The position numbers and the translations under genes were made by a program. From contig JAACSL010000004.1 in the NCBI GenBank assembly GCA_009993955.1, positions 62,001 through 126,000 of the forward strand: DNA of 64,000 nucleotides, read 5' to 3'. Under the pieces are notes generated by a model. That model made no database searches and was not told where the DNA came from. It saw only the letters and a list, made by a program, of their open reading frames with translations. The DNA comes from Paraglaciecola sp. Lineage in GTDB: Bacteria; Pseudomonadota; Gammaproteobacteria; Enterobacterales; Alteromonadaceae. Within the stretch, counting starts at the first letter, position 1. The number at the start of each line of letters is the position of its first letter. Shown in pieces: positions 1-8,438 of this stretch.

Positions 1-314
1 ACATAAGAATATACTGGTTTTAAGGCTTGCTGCAGACGGTATTCACGGCCCATGTCATGGGCGCCCTTTGCTTTTGTCCCTGCGGGAGCACGGCGCAGGA
101 TCACCTCATACAGTGAGCCATCGTTTAAGGTATAACTGAGACAGTAAGTCCAATTTGACGCCCCGCCAGCATATTGACTGACCTTGGGCGGAGTTAGATT
201 TAGCTGACTACGTAAGTGTGGCAACTGTTGTTGCAGCCATGGGTGTAAGTGGCTTAACGCTAATTCTTCACCAGGTCTGACTTGCCCAGCTTGATCGACA
301 ACTTTATTGCTCAT
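1..314 (-). CDS. Phosphotransferase family protein (APH/ACAD10-like), partial
   Basis: This is the N-terminal part (about 104 codons) of a gene that continues beyond base 1. It starts at an ATG at 314 and reads MSNKVVDQAGQVRPGEEL, then a stretch with GGASNWTY and a later VILRRAP. That pattern is typical of the nucleotide-binding lobe of aminoglycoside-phosphotransferase-like (APH) proteins encoded beside acyl-CoA dehydrogenases. It lies 35 bp downstream of the acyl-CoA dehydrogenase gene on the same strand, so the two are probably cotranscribed. The APH fold usually phosphorylates a hydroxyl group; in the ACAD10/11 system it is thought to act on hydroxyacyl-CoAs. The catalytic loop lies outside the window, so function is inferred from context. 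Confidence 0.7.
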   Translation of the reverse strand, partial: MSNKVVDQAGQVRPGEELALSHLHPWLQQQLPHLRSQLNLTPPKVSQYAGGASNWTYCLSYTLNDGSLYEVILRRAPAGTKAKGAHDMGREYRLQQALKPVYSY

Positions 315-349
315 CGTGTTGCTTCGTTCCCTTACCTGTAATCTTCATC

Positions 350-1573
350 TTAGCCTTTGTATTTACGTAATTCGAGGCGTGTCACCATGCCTTTGTGCAC
401 TTCATCTGGGCCGTCAGCCAAACGCAGGGCGCGGGCGCCTGCGGCAAAACGGGCGAGGGGGAAATCATTACACATGCCCGCACCACCATGAATTTGCACC
501 GCCATATCTACCACGTTTTGCAACATGTTAGGCACCGCCACTTTGATGGCTGAAATTTCCGTCATAGCATGTTTAACGCCAGCCTTATCAATTTTCCACG
601 CCGCATGCAGTGTTAACAAACGCGCTTGGTCGATGGCGATGCGGGCATCAGCAATTCGCTCGCCATTGCCACCTAATTTTAACAAAGGTTGGCCAAAGGC
701 AGTGCGACTTAGGCTGCGCTGCATCGCCAGTTCTAGGGCTTTTTCTGCCATGCCAATGGCGCGCATGCAGTGATGAATGCGGCCCGGGCCTAAGCGTCCT
801 TGGGCAATGGCAAAACCTTGTCCCATGCCCACTAATATATTGCCTTTTGGCACTCGCACGTTGTTGAAATGCATTTCACCGTGACCGAAAGGGGCATCGT
901 AGTCACCATAGGCTTGCAGCATGCGTTTTATTTCGATGCCAGGACTGTCGAGGGGTACGATGATCATAGAATGTTGACTGTGTTTGTCATTTTGTGGATT
1001 CGACAAAGCCATAAAAATAGCAACTTTAGCATTGGGATGGCCAAGGCCAGTGGTCCACCATTTTTTGCCATTTAACACCAAATCATCGCCATCTGCCGTG
1101 CATGTGGCTTGCATGTTGGTGGCGTCTGAACTGGCTACATCGGGTTCGGTCATGCCAAATACTGAGCGAATCTCCCCCGCCAGCAAAGGTTTAAGCCATT
1201 GCTCCTGTTGTGTTTTATTGCCAAAGTGGTAGAGCACTTCCATGTTTCCGGTATCAGGGGCATTACAATTGAAAATCTCTGAAGCAAAGGTACAACGCCC
1301 CATTTGCTCAGCCAAAGGCGCATATTCTAAACACGTTAAGCCTTGCCCTGAGGTGGCGTCTGGTAAAAATAAATTCCACAAGCCTGCTTCACGGGCTTTT
1401 TGTTTTAAAGGCTCAATAAGAGGATGCACCTGCCAATTCTGCCAGTTGCCATCTGGATTAAGTTTGTGGGTGCCGGCATAGATCTCGTCTTCATTGGGAT
1501 AAATATGTTCATCCATAAACGCTTTAACGCGGCTGAGATATTGTTCAGTTTTTGGGTTGTGGGCGAAATCCAT
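350..1573 (-). CDS. Acyl-CoA dehydrogenase family protein
   Basis: This 407-residue protein has the normal length of an FAD-dependent acyl-CoA dehydrogenase. Motifs include FGMTEPDVASSDATN in the middle domain, KWWTTGLGHP, and a C-terminal QIHGGAGMCNDFPLAR. These match the ACAD11-like subgroup that pairs with an APH-type kinase, which is the next gene downstream. It should desaturate an acyl-CoA thioester and pass electrons to electron-transfer flavoprotein in the cytoplasm. The start at 1573 has a GAGAG ribosome-binding site. The gene diverges from a LysR-type gene across about 84 bp, so that regulator may control it. The exact substrate cannot be read from the sequence. Confidence 0.92.
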   Translation of the reverse strand: MDFAHNPKTEQYLSRVKAFMDEHIYPNEDEIYAGTHKLNPDGNWQNWQVHPLIEPLKQKAREAGLWNLFLPDATSGQGLTCLEYAPLAEQMGRCTFASEIFNCNAPDTGNMEVLYHFGNKTQQEQWLKPLLAGEIRSVFGMTEPDVASSDATNMQATCTADGDDLVLNGKKWWTTGLGHPNAKVAIFMALSNPQNDKHSQHSMIIVPLDSPGIEIKRMLQAYGDYDAPFGHGEMHFNNVRVPKGNILVGMGQGFAIAQGRLGPGRIHHCMRAIGMAEKALELAMQRSLSRTAFGQPLLKLGGNGERIADARIAIDQARLLTLHAAWKIDKAGVKHAMTEISAIKVAVPNMLQNVVDMAVQIHGGAGMCNDFPLARFAAGARALRLADGPDEVHKGMVTRLELRKYKG

Positions 1574-1657
1574 GATGACTCTCTCGGTATGTCTGAATGT
1601 TGTTAAGCATAGGCTAAAGCTTGTGTTGAATGAAATGAAAGTTACTATAGGGTAATT

Positions 1658-2605
1658 ATGAATTCAGTTCATCTAGGCGCTGCCATGAGCCAAGCTATCA
1701 ATCAACTTGATTTGAACCTGCTTAAAGTATTCGAAAGCATCTATCAGGAACAAAATATGTCACGAGCCGCTGATGTGCTGCACATTACGCCATCAGCGGT
1801 AAGCCATGCCTTGAAACGTTTACGGGAGGTGCTGGGTGATCCACTATTTGTGCGCAGTCAACATTCAATGTTGCCCACCAGTGCCTGCCAACGAATGGCG
1901 CCACAAATCATCGATAATCTCAGTAGGCTGCGACAAATACTGCAACACTGGGGAAACTTTGTCCCTGTCACTAGCCAACATCATTTTCGCATCGGCTTGC
2001 ACTATGCACTGGAACCGACCATGTTAACTCGCCTTATTACTATGCTGCATCGAGAAGCACCGTTTACCAGCCTAGCGAGCATCAAAGTAGAAAGGACTAA
2101 CCTTACCCGTGCATTAGCAGCTGGTCATATTGATGTGGCATTGGATGTAGCATTGCCCATTAAGGCACCCGTTATGCACAAAAAATTAGTGGACGATGAG
2201 TTTTGTGTGGTGCTAAGACAAGGGCACCCATTGCTAGATTCACTGAATAAACAAACATACCTCGGTGCACAGCACATTGGTGTATCAAATCGACCAAGTG
2301 GCGCTGCAGCTGAGGATATTCAGTTACAACAACAAGGCCTATCACGGCGTATTTCTCTGCGTTGTCAAAATTATTATGCCGCCGCCATCATCGCTGGACA
2401 AAGTGACTTGTTATTAACGCTGCCTAGTCAAGTGGCCAGCCAGATCATGTCTGCCGCGCCATCGCCGAGTATATTATTGCTGCCCATGCCAATTAAATTA
2501 AACCATATAGAGACGCATTTGTACTGGCATACACAAACCGACGATGATCCCGCCTTAAGCTGGTTACGCCAACAAATTCACGGAATGTACAATCACTACT
2601 CGTAA
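1658..2605 (+). CDS. LysR-family transcriptional regulator
   Basis: This is a 315-residue LysR-type regulator. An N-terminal winged helix-turn-helix (about residues 15-75, including SRAADVLHITPSAVSHALKR) is followed by a periplasmic-binding-protein-like effector domain. The ATG at 1658 has an AGGG five bases upstream; a second in-frame ATG at 1685 (MSQAINQLDLNLLKVF) also has a possible site and matches the usual LysR beginning better, so the start is uncertain by nine codons. It is divergent from the acyl-CoA dehydrogenase operon, the classic arrangement for a LysR regulator and its target. Its effector is unknown; an acyl-CoA or fatty-acid-related molecule is only a contextual guess. Confidence 0.9.
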   Translation: MNSVHLGAAMSQAINQLDLNLLKVFESIYQEQNMSRAADVLHITPSAVSHALKRLREVLGDPLFVRSQHSMLPTSACQRMAPQIIDNLSRLRQILQHWGNFVPVTSQHHFRIGLHYALEPTMLTRLITMLHREAPFTSLASIKVERTNLTRALAAGHIDVALDVALPIKAPVMHKKLVDDEFCVVLRQGHPLLDSLNKQTYLGAQHIGVSNRPSGAAAEDIQLQQQGLSRRISLRCQNYYAAAIIAGQSDLLLTLPSQVASQIMSAAPSPSILLLPMPIKLNHIETHLYWHTQTDDDPALSWLRQQIHGMYNHYS

Positions 2606-2777
2606 TACCGTCTTTTTACCTAGTAAGTTTCAGAAATAATGACATTTTTCTCTGACAGCAATTAGATTAAGTTCTAACATCTAAGGTCTGGCAAACATGA
2701 CGTCTGAGTTGATTTATAAACGTAAAGCTACCACAATATTTTTTGTAGCAGCTTGTTCAATTTTAGAGTTTCTACAA

Positions 2778-2969
2778 TTATGTTTTGTAGGCATCCGTTA
2801 ACACGTAGTAATAGAGCAGAAAAAACAAAAAACCATACAGCGGCAGCAGTATGAACACTGCGGCCCTTAGCAGTCGTCTATGGTGCTCTTGCACTCGTTT
2901 CTTCATAAACCAAATGGGCCAAACAAATAATACTCCACAGAGGATTATCCCCATTACGGCGATTTCCAT
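2778..2969 (-). CDS. Small two-helix membrane protein, unknown function
   Basis: A 63-residue product with two hydrophobic segments: residues 4-20 (VMGIILCGVLFVWPIWF) and about 35-57 (AAVFILLPLYGFLFFLLYYY). A short basic loop (KKRVQEHHRR) separates them, which predicts a small hairpin in the inner membrane. Support for a real gene comes from a strong GAGGGGG Shine-Dalgarno sequence upstream of the ATG and from the clear membrane-protein composition. I do not recognise a family. It is convergent with the LysR gene and stands alone. Confidence 0.55.
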   Translation of the reverse strand: MEIAVMGIILCGVLFVWPIWFMKKRVQEHHRRLLRAAVFILLPLYGFLFFLLYYYVLTDAYKT

Positions 2970-3635
2970 ATTTATCCCCCTCTAGCGCATCTAAACGTAT
3001 ATGTTACCCTATTCTGTGAATCGGTTTGTTTCGTTACACAACAGCGAATTTTAGTTGATTTATAAAACAAATAAATATCCTTTTAAATCAATATCATGTA
3101 CTTAATATTTGATAAAAATATCCGAAAATACAGCAAATTTACAAACATAATTAAATACTCTGACGGAGTTAAATAGTATCCCAGTGATGGTAGTTAAAAG
3201 ACTCTCGTTACGAGTGCTTAATTGACCTAACTTTACAATGAATATAGAGCCTGTCAAAAATTTCTCTGAGTTAATACTGCGATAAAGATCTGTTGAGTTG
3301 CATTGTTGCAAGCCTTAATAGTGCAGCAACCTTTTTTGAACGTGATGGTTTGTTGATTGAAATATTAATACATGCTTCATTTATGCAATATTTCACCCGG
3401 TGTCGTTTTGCAGGGAAAAACCAATCACTGACAGCACTCGTATTTATCCGCATGCTAAATACGTCATAACGCTTGTGTTTCTTTGCAAGAGCACTATTTT
3501 AACGTAAGGTGCAAATTAACGGCGATGTCAGCAAGGGCAAGGTAAATTTGTCAATACACGGTTCTTTGCATTCATAAGCCTTAATCTTTGATTATTAAAA
3601 ATAAAAATGCTGGATCAAATAGGAAAAATGTATTC
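2970..3635. other. AT-rich intergenic region, no convincing gene
   Basis: About 670 bases separate the small membrane protein from the reductase gene. The stretch is AT-rich and has no open frame with both a ribosome-binding site and recognisable protein character. One plus-strand frame, 3275-3469, is open for 64 codons without a good start and has protein-like composition (for example SAATFFERDGLLIEIL). It could be a remnant of a decayed gene, but this is weak. The last 100 bases must hold the promoter of the downstream reductase; no clear sigma-70 motif was assigned. Confidence 0.5.
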
Positions 3636-4700
3636 ATGACTGATCTTTTTACGCCCGTCACTTTGGGCAAAGTCGATTTAGCTAACCGTATTATCATGGC
3701 CCCCCTCACTCGTTGTAGAGCCACTATTGAACATGTACCAACCGACATTATGGTGGATTACTACAGTCAACGCGCTTCTGCGGGATTAATTATTGCCGAA
3801 GCTACCATGGTGGCCGAAGGGCATTCGGCCTTTTACCGAGAACCCGGTATTTATTCCACAGAACAGGTGAGTGCTTGGCGCAAGGTGTGCGACGCAGTGC
3901 ACGCCAAAGGCGGTAAGATATTTTTGCAGCTGTGGCATGGTGGTAGAGCGTGTCATCCTGCATTGAATAACGGGGCGGTGCCAGTTGGTGCCAGTGCCAT
4001 CGCGATTAATGGTTCCGTGCATACGCCTGAAGGCAAGTTACCCTACGTAGTCCCCAAAGTACTCAAAGATTCAGACATTCCCGACATTCTTGATCACTTT
4101 ACCAAAGCGGCGATTAACGCCAAAGAAGCAGGATTTGATGGTGTTGAAATACACGCGGCTAATGGTTATCTCATCGATCAATTTCTGCGTGATGGTTCAA
4201 ACAAACGTGATGGTGAATACGGTGGCGATTTAGAAAATCGCTCACGCCTTTTGTTTGAAGTATTGGATGAAGTGGTAAATGTGTGGGGTAGAGGCTATGT
4301 GGGCGTAAGGTTATCGCCCCTCAACAGTTTCAACAGCATGCAGGACAGCGATCCATTAAGCCTAACGGAATATTTGGCTGAGCGCTTAGATGAATATGAC
4401 TTGGCTTATATACACATTATGCGTGCCGACTTTGAACAGAAGCAAAGTGGGGATGTGTTGACTACCGTAGCTGATAATTACGATGGTAATGTGATTGCCA
4501 ATATGGGTTATAGCTTTGCTGAGGCAAACGCTGCGTTAGAGTCAGGGCAGCTTGAGGCCGTGGCTTTTGGTATGCCATTTATTGCCAATCCGGATTTAGT
4601 GGAGCGGTTTGCCAAAGGATTGCCCTTGGCAGAGGCTGATCAGGCCACCTTGTATAGCCATGATGCAAAAGGTTACAGTGACTATCCCAAGGCGAGTTAA
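3636..4700 (+). CDS. Alkene reductase, old yellow enzyme family (NemA-like)
   Basis: An FMN-dependent flavin oxidoreductase of the old yellow enzyme family, using NAD(P)H to reduce activated C=C bonds, N-ethylmaleimide or nitro compounds. The start is set at the ATG at 3636 because MTDLFTPVTLGKVDLANRI is the standard N-terminus; upstream codons to 3588 are open but poorly conserved. Motifs: MAPLTRCRA (FMN contacts), QLWHGGR, the active-site region FDGVEIHAANGYLIDQFL with its HxxN pair, and VGVRLSP. Length (354 residues) fits the family. It stands alone with its own terminator. No TetR/NemR-type regulator gene is adjacent. Confidence 0.9.
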   Translation: MTDLFTPVTLGKVDLANRIIMAPLTRCRATIEHVPTDIMVDYYSQRASAGLIIAEATMVAEGHSAFYREPGIYSTEQVSAWRKVCDAVHAKGGKIFLQLWHGGRACHPALNNGAVPVGASAIAINGSVHTPEGKLPYVVPKVLKDSDIPDILDHFTKAAINAKEAGFDGVEIHAANGYLIDQFLRDGSNKRDGEYGGDLENRSRLLFEVLDEVVNVWGRGYVGVRLSPLNSFNSMQDSDPLSLTEYLAERLDEYDLAYIHIMRADFEQKQSGDVLTTVADNYDGNVIANMGYSFAEANAALESGQLEAVAFGMPFIANPDLVERFAKGLPLAEADQATLYSHDAKGYSDYPKAS

Positions 4701-4740
4701 ATAGTATTAACAAAATTGACCACTAAGTCAGCATTCTGTA

Positions 4741-4768
4741 AAAAGCCGCTATTGAAGCGGCTTTTTGT
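4741..4768. terminator. Bidirectional rho-independent terminator
   Basis: The stem AGCCGCT pairs with AGCGGCT around an ATTGA loop, flanked by an A-run on the left and a T-run on the right. It can therefore terminate both the reductase gene (plus) and the converging antiporter gene (minus), whose stop codon abuts it at 4768. Confidence 0.85.
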
Positions 4769-5733
4769 TAAAAACTGATACTCACTAAGTACCAGTTATA
4801 AATACCAAAACACAGCAATAACGCCCCCCCTTCTAAACGGTTAAGACGTCCAGGGCCTTTAATACCTAAACAAAATACCAGTAGGGCAACCGTAACAGCT
4901 AACATCAACATGGCGTCTCGGTAAACAAATGAAGAATCTATCCACACGGGTTGAATAGTGCCCGCCAAACCGACAACCGCTAGGGTATTAAACATGTTTG
5001 AGCCAACAACATTACCAATGGCCATTTCATGTTCACCCTTACGCACTGCAATCAATGAAGAGATAAGCTCTGGCAGTGAGGTACCAATACCAATGATAGT
5101 TAGGCCAATAATCACATCGCTGACTCCGAAACTTGTGGCTATTTCAACGGCCCCCCACACTAATATGCGTGAACTGATTACCAACAACACTAAGCCAGCC
5201 AATAACCACAGTAAATGCGGCTTGAGTTCGGATTTATCGCCTTTGATGGCATCAGTAACATCGTCAGCAAACTTGTCGCTTGCGCCGTTTTTCGCTTGCC
5301 ATACGCTCCACACGATAAGGATGACAAATATCCCCAATAGCGAAAATGCATCGTCTCGAGACAATTCAAGATCAAACAATTGCCATACGGAAAAGAAGGA
5401 AATAGCTAACAGCAAGGGTAACTCTTTGCGGATAATACTGCTCTGTACCACGATGGGGCTGATTAAGGCTGTCATACCTGCCACTAGCGCAATATTCGTA
5501 ATGTTCGAGCCATAGGCATTACCCAGCGCTAAGCCCCCATTGCCTTGCATCGCCGCGATGACCGATACAATAATTTCTGGAGCTGAGGTGCCAAAACCGA
5601 TAATAAACATACCGATAAATAAGGGAGAAACGCCGTAATATCCTGCAGTAAATGATGCCCCGTGAATAAAGCGTTCTGCACTCCAAATCAGCAAGGGCAA
5701 ACCCAGTAAAATGGCAAGCGTTGCCAGTAACAT
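4768..5733 (-). CDS. Calcium/sodium antiporter, CaCA family (YrbG-like)
   Basis: This 321-residue integral membrane protein has two homologous halves, each about five transmembrane helices. Each half carries an alpha-repeat: FGTSAPEIIVS with GNAYGSNITNIALV in the first, and GIGTSLPELISSLIA with GNVVGSNMFNTLAVVG in the second. These acidic repeats are the cation-binding signature of K+-dependent Na+/Ca2+ exchangers such as E. coli YrbG. The usual length is about 325 residues. It should exchange Na+ or H+ for Ca2+ across the inner membrane. GGAG lies about eight bases before the ATG. The gene is monocistronic by spacing. Confidence 0.93.
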   Translation of the reverse strand: MLLATLAILLGLPLLIWSAERFIHGASFTAGYYGVSPLFIGMFIIGFGTSAPEIIVSVIAAMQGNGGLALGNAYGSNITNIALVAGMTALISPIVVQSSIIRKELPLLLAISFFSVWQLFDLELSRDDAFSLLGIFVILIVWSVWQAKNGASDKFADDVTDAIKGDKSELKPHLLWLLAGLVLLVISSRILVWGAVEIATSFGVSDVIIGLTIIGIGTSLPELISSLIAVRKGEHEMAIGNVVGSNMFNTLAVVGLAGTIQPVWIDSSFVYRDAMLMLAVTVALLVFCLGIKGPGRLNRLEGGALLLCFGIYNWYLVSISF

Positions 5734-5847
5734 AAAAAATCTCCGTGAAAACTAAAGCCTGCTACAGCATACCAGAAATGTGCCAATAGCAGGTTTTATT
5801 GATGGCGCATTTGTGAATGAAAATCACTGATATCAATGTTCGTTCAG

Positions 5848-6237
5848 TTAAAACCCTGATTGATTCAGGAGACCGCGTAATTTTTTTTCAGCCAATTCGC
5901 TAGAACTCAGTTGCTCATCACTACTTGTTGCTTCAGGGGAGGGATCACCAAATAAAGCCGCTAACTTGGCTTTCGCTTGCTCATTTTTGTCGAGTTTCAG
6001 CCCCGCGTCTGATGTGCTTGACCCACTGCGCAGTTGGAAGTAATCGCAGAAATTGGCCTTGTCAGGATCACTCATCGTGTCTGCTCGATCTTCATCACAA
6101 CGCCCACGTAAATAGTGCACACACATCTTGCACACATGCTGATCTGCTTGGCAATGGCCACATTCTTCACGTCGGGAAAGTGGCAAGATGAGTTGCTTCA
6201 GTGGGTGGTGACACCGCCAACAATAATAGTCTGACAT
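5848..6237 (-). CDS. Conserved cysteine-rich (zinc-ribbon-like) protein
   Basis: A 129-residue protein starting MSDYYCWRCHHPLKQLILP. It has several paired cysteines (CWRC, CGHC, CKMC, and later C residues in RGRCDEDRAD and ANFCDYF), which predict one or two bound zinc ions. The C-terminal third is charged and low complexity. The start at 6237 is chosen over 6285 because GGGAG lies correctly upstream of it and the longer version would overlap the preceding gene. I recognise it as a conserved hypothetical type in marine gammaproteobacteria but know no function. It follows a VOC-family gene and a DUF4199 gene in an apparent operon. Confidence 0.75.
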   Translation of the reverse strand: MSDYYCWRCHHPLKQLILPLSRREECGHCQADQHVCKMCVHYLRGRCDEDRADTMSDPDKANFCDYFQLRSGSSTSDAGLKLDKNEQAKAKLAALFGDPSPEATSSDEQLSSSELAEKKLRGLLNQSGF

Positions 6238-6281
6238 CCAATATCTCCCATGATTTTCATGGCCAAATAATGGAAGCACCC

Positions 6282-6626
6282 TCAATGTTGGTCAAACATT
6301 ATTACATTACCATCTGGGTCTTTGAGCATGCAGTGACCGGGGCCTTTTGAGCTGGTAACCGGCGAGTCGATTTCTATATTGTGCGCGTTTAAATGGGCTT
6401 CAATGGCGCGTACATCACTCGGATTAAAGGTAAGAATGTTGGACGAAAACATACCTTCGAATAAACCAATAGTGCAGCTGGGATGTTGCATGATGAGCCA
6501 TTTGTCAGCCACGCTACCGCAGTTTGTTAGGGCACTGAAACCAAGGGTTTCATAAAATTTTTTCGATTTGGCGATATCATTTACTGCCAAACTGATGGAA
6601 AACTGACCAAGCGCTGGTGTTGTCAT
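6282..6626 (-). CDS. VOC/glyoxalase-family protein
   Basis: A 114-residue single-domain vicinal-oxygen-chelate protein. Features are FSISLAVNDIAKSKKFYETLGF at the N-terminus and GHCMLKDPDGNVIMFDQH at the C-terminus, the two beta-alpha-beta-beta-beta halves of the fold. Such proteins bind a divalent metal and act in detoxification or resistance, or simply bind ligands; the substrate here is not determinable. The start at 6626 is preferred because AAGGAA lies six bases upstream, whereas the longer frame (to 6683) overlaps the DUF4199 gene. The DUF4199 stop is only ten bases upstream, so the genes are likely cotranscribed. Confidence 0.85.
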   Translation of the reverse strand: MTTPALGQFSISLAVNDIAKSKKFYETLGFSALTNCGSVADKWLIMQHPSCTIGLFEGMFSSNILTFNPSDVRAIEAHLNAHNIEIDSPVTSSKGPGHCMLKDPDGNVIMFDQH

Positions 6627-6636
6627 TGTAGGTTCC

Positions 6637-7167
6637 TTAATTAGATTTTGGCTTTTCACTGCGCAGCAGTAGTGCACTGGCAAGGCTAAATACCACGCCT
6701 ACTACAAATACTGTAGCAAACATGACCAAGGCCTGCGCAACATTGCTGGCCATCATTTCGCCATAGCTAGCCAACTCCGACAACTGTTGCTGTTTTTCTT
6801 CTGCAGTGGCGGCACTGCTATTGACTTGCTGCTGCATATATTCGATGTAAGTGGCGGTAAATTGCGGATTGATGTATTCAAGATAGACCCAGTTGTAGAG
6901 GGCAAAAATAAACGCCGCGATTAAACTGATACCACAACCAATGCCGACACCACGCAAAAATCCGAGGGGCAAGGGGGCGATATCACGTTTATATTCTAAT
7001 ACCCCAAAAATAATCGCTAATGAGCTGATAATGATAACGCTATAACCCACCACTTCGCCGGTGCTGAAATTTTCTGGCGCGCTACCTAACCACAAATGTG
7101 AGGCGAAAAACCCGATGCCCAATGCTAATCCATAAATCAAACCAAAACGCCAAATTGACCTAAACAT
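6637..7167 (-). CDS. DUF4199 domain membrane protein
   Basis: A 176-residue inner-membrane protein with about four hydrophobic helices (roughly residues 8-28, 41-58, 74-95 and 146-168). A hydrophilic segment with PQFTATYIEYMQQQV lies between helices three and four. This layout matches DUF4199, a family without known function that is common in Bacteroidetes and Alteromonadales. GGAG precedes the ATG at 7167. It is the first gene of a likely three-gene leftward operon with the VOC protein and the cysteine-rich protein. Confidence 0.8.
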   Translation of the reverse strand: MFRSIWRFGLIYGLALGIGFFASHLWLGSAPENFSTGEVVGYSVIIISSLAIIFGVLEYKRDIAPLPLGFLRGVGIGCGISLIAAFIFALYNWVYLEYINPQFTATYIEYMQQQVNSSAATAEEKQQQLSELASYGEMMASNVAQALVMFATVFVVGVVFSLASALLLRSEKPKSN

Positions 7168-7393
7168 GCTGTGTCTCCATGCTGATGTTGAACCACAACT
7201 CTATGATAACTAGGCAAAAAAGAAAGATATTCAGGCCAATTTAGCGGGTGAAAAATGGGTGATTTAGATAGTTTAGTGTGAATTCAGCTATAAATGTCGT
7301 GACCTACGTTATTGAGACAGGGGTATTAACTGTAATGATTTGAATGTGTGGCTTACGGTTACTGCACATAAGGCATAACAACATCAAAAAGCG

Positions 7394-7837
7394 TTAATCT
7401 TGTTTGGCGTCCGTTTGGCTTATGACCGGTTGGGTATAGAGCACTTTTGCTTTGGCGACGGCCTCAGCACGATTGTTAACTTCTAATTTGCGATAGATAT
7501 TTTTTAAGTGTGTTTTAACCGTATTGATGGATAAAAATGTGCTGTCGGCCAATTGTTGATTGCTTAAACCGTTTATTAAGCCCTGCAGCAGTTTATGTTC
7601 TTTTACCGTCAAAATCGGTATGTGTTGTTCTTTCTCATGCAATTTTCGCCAGCGGTGTGCGGCAACAAAGCCGGTGGCTAAAAATACACCGGCAATCAGG
7701 ACTAAACTCAACTCCCAGCCAAATCGAAATGAAAAATACTGGTATTCAATGGCTTTTAGTACAACCAATACAAACGCCAGAATAAAGCCATAGCGGACAA
7801 GTAACCAAAAGGTAGAATTGTGGTTGAAACTTGGCAT
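7394..7837 (-). CDS. Membrane-anchored LuxR-type HTH regulator
   Basis: This 147-residue protein has two N-terminal transmembrane helices (about residues 9-30 and 40-58). A C-terminal LuxR/GerE helix-turn-helix follows, with LTVKEHKLLQGLINGLSNQQ, STFLSINTVKTHLKNIYRKL and NNRAEAVAKA. There is no receiver domain, so it would sense through the membrane segment rather than by phosphorylation. The ATG at 7837 is chosen because GAGGA sits just upstream; a longer frame reaches 7948 but would overlap the lspA-like gene on the other strand. It diverges from that gene across 58 bp, which suggests a regulatory link. Confidence 0.8.
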   Translation of the reverse strand: MPSFNHNSTFWLLVRYGFILAFVLVVLKAIEYQYFSFRFGWELSLVLIAGVFLATGFVAAHRWRKLHEKEQHIPILTVKEHKLLQGLINGLSNQQLADSTFLSINTVKTHLKNIYRKLEVNNRAEAVAKAKVLYTQPVISQTDAKQD

Positions 7838-7895
7838 AATTCCTCGGTTTTTTAGCGGACTTAAATCCAGTGTGTAGCTGTTCAGGGAGTAGTTT

Positions 7896-8384
7896 ATGAC
7901 GTTTGTTAGCAAATTGTGGCTTATTTTATCGGTGTGTGTTGCGACCATCGTCAGCGATCAACTGAGTAAATGGTGGGCTGCAAACCATCTGTCGCATTTT
8001 AGCATGCAGCGTTATTGGGCAGATACCGTGCGGATTGGCTACACCGAAAATACCGGGGCGTTTTTGGGCTTAGGTAGTACTTTGTCTGAGACAATGCGTT
8101 TTTGGTTATTTGTCGCTGCGGTTGGTGTGGTTTTGCTGGCTTTGCTGGTATACCTTCTCAAATCGCAGTCAAATAATCGCATGCAAGTCACGGCCTTAAG
8201 TTTCATTTTTGCCGGTGGCTTAAGCAATTTTTACGACCGAGCTATGAATGATGGGGCGGTGATTGACTTTCTCAACGTAGGGATAGGCAGCCTGCGCACA
8301 GGTATCTTTAATGTGGCAGACATGGCCATCATGTTAGGTGTGCTGTTACTTTTGTTGGTCAGAGATAAACCGCAAAAACCTTAG
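7896..8384 (+). CDS. Signal peptidase II (LspA) family protein
   Basis: A 162-residue four-helix membrane aspartic protease that would cleave prolipoprotein signal peptides before the lipidated cysteine. Both catalytic aspartates are present: Asp124 in VIDFLNV and Asp142 in FNVADMAI. The SNFYDR motif replaces the usual GN-x-x-DR, and ENTGAF (51-56) matches the conserved NxGAF. GGGAG precedes the ATG. The gene is not in the usual ileS-lspA operon; it stands alone, divergent from the LuxR-type gene. It is therefore more likely a second, specialised paralogue than the housekeeping copy, though the window cannot show this. Confidence 0.85.
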   Translation: MTFVSKLWLILSVCVATIVSDQLSKWWAANHLSHFSMQRYWADTVRIGYTENTGAFLGLGSTLSETMRFWLFVAAVGVVLLALLVYLLKSQSNNRMQVTALSFIFAGGLSNFYDRAMNDGAVIDFLNVGIGSLRTGIFNVADMAIMLGVLLLLLVRDKPQKP

Positions 8385-8396
8385 TATCTTGAGCAA

Positions 8397-8425
8397 TAAA
8401 AAACCGGCCGAGGCCGGTTTTTTTG
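8397..8425. terminator. Bidirectional rho-independent terminator
   Basis: A perfect nine-base stem, AAACCGGCC and GGCCGGTTT, is separated by a GA loop and flanked by an A-run and a T-run. It lies between the converging lspA-like and typA genes and can serve both. Confidence 0.9.
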
Positions 8426-8438
8426 CAACATTGTCTTA

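Noticed and set aside
2728-2790. Two short GTAG-bearing hairpins after the LysR gene
   Set aside because: The arms are short and imperfect and the second runs into the small membrane protein gene, so neither is a reliable terminator.
3102-3453. Two short minus-strand ORFs (69 and 60 codons)
   Set aside because: They overlap each other, have no ribosome-binding site and no recognisable family, and lie in an AT-rich gap.
4958-5515. 185-codon plus-strand ORF
   Set aside because: It is the antisense shadow of the CaCA antiporter gene.
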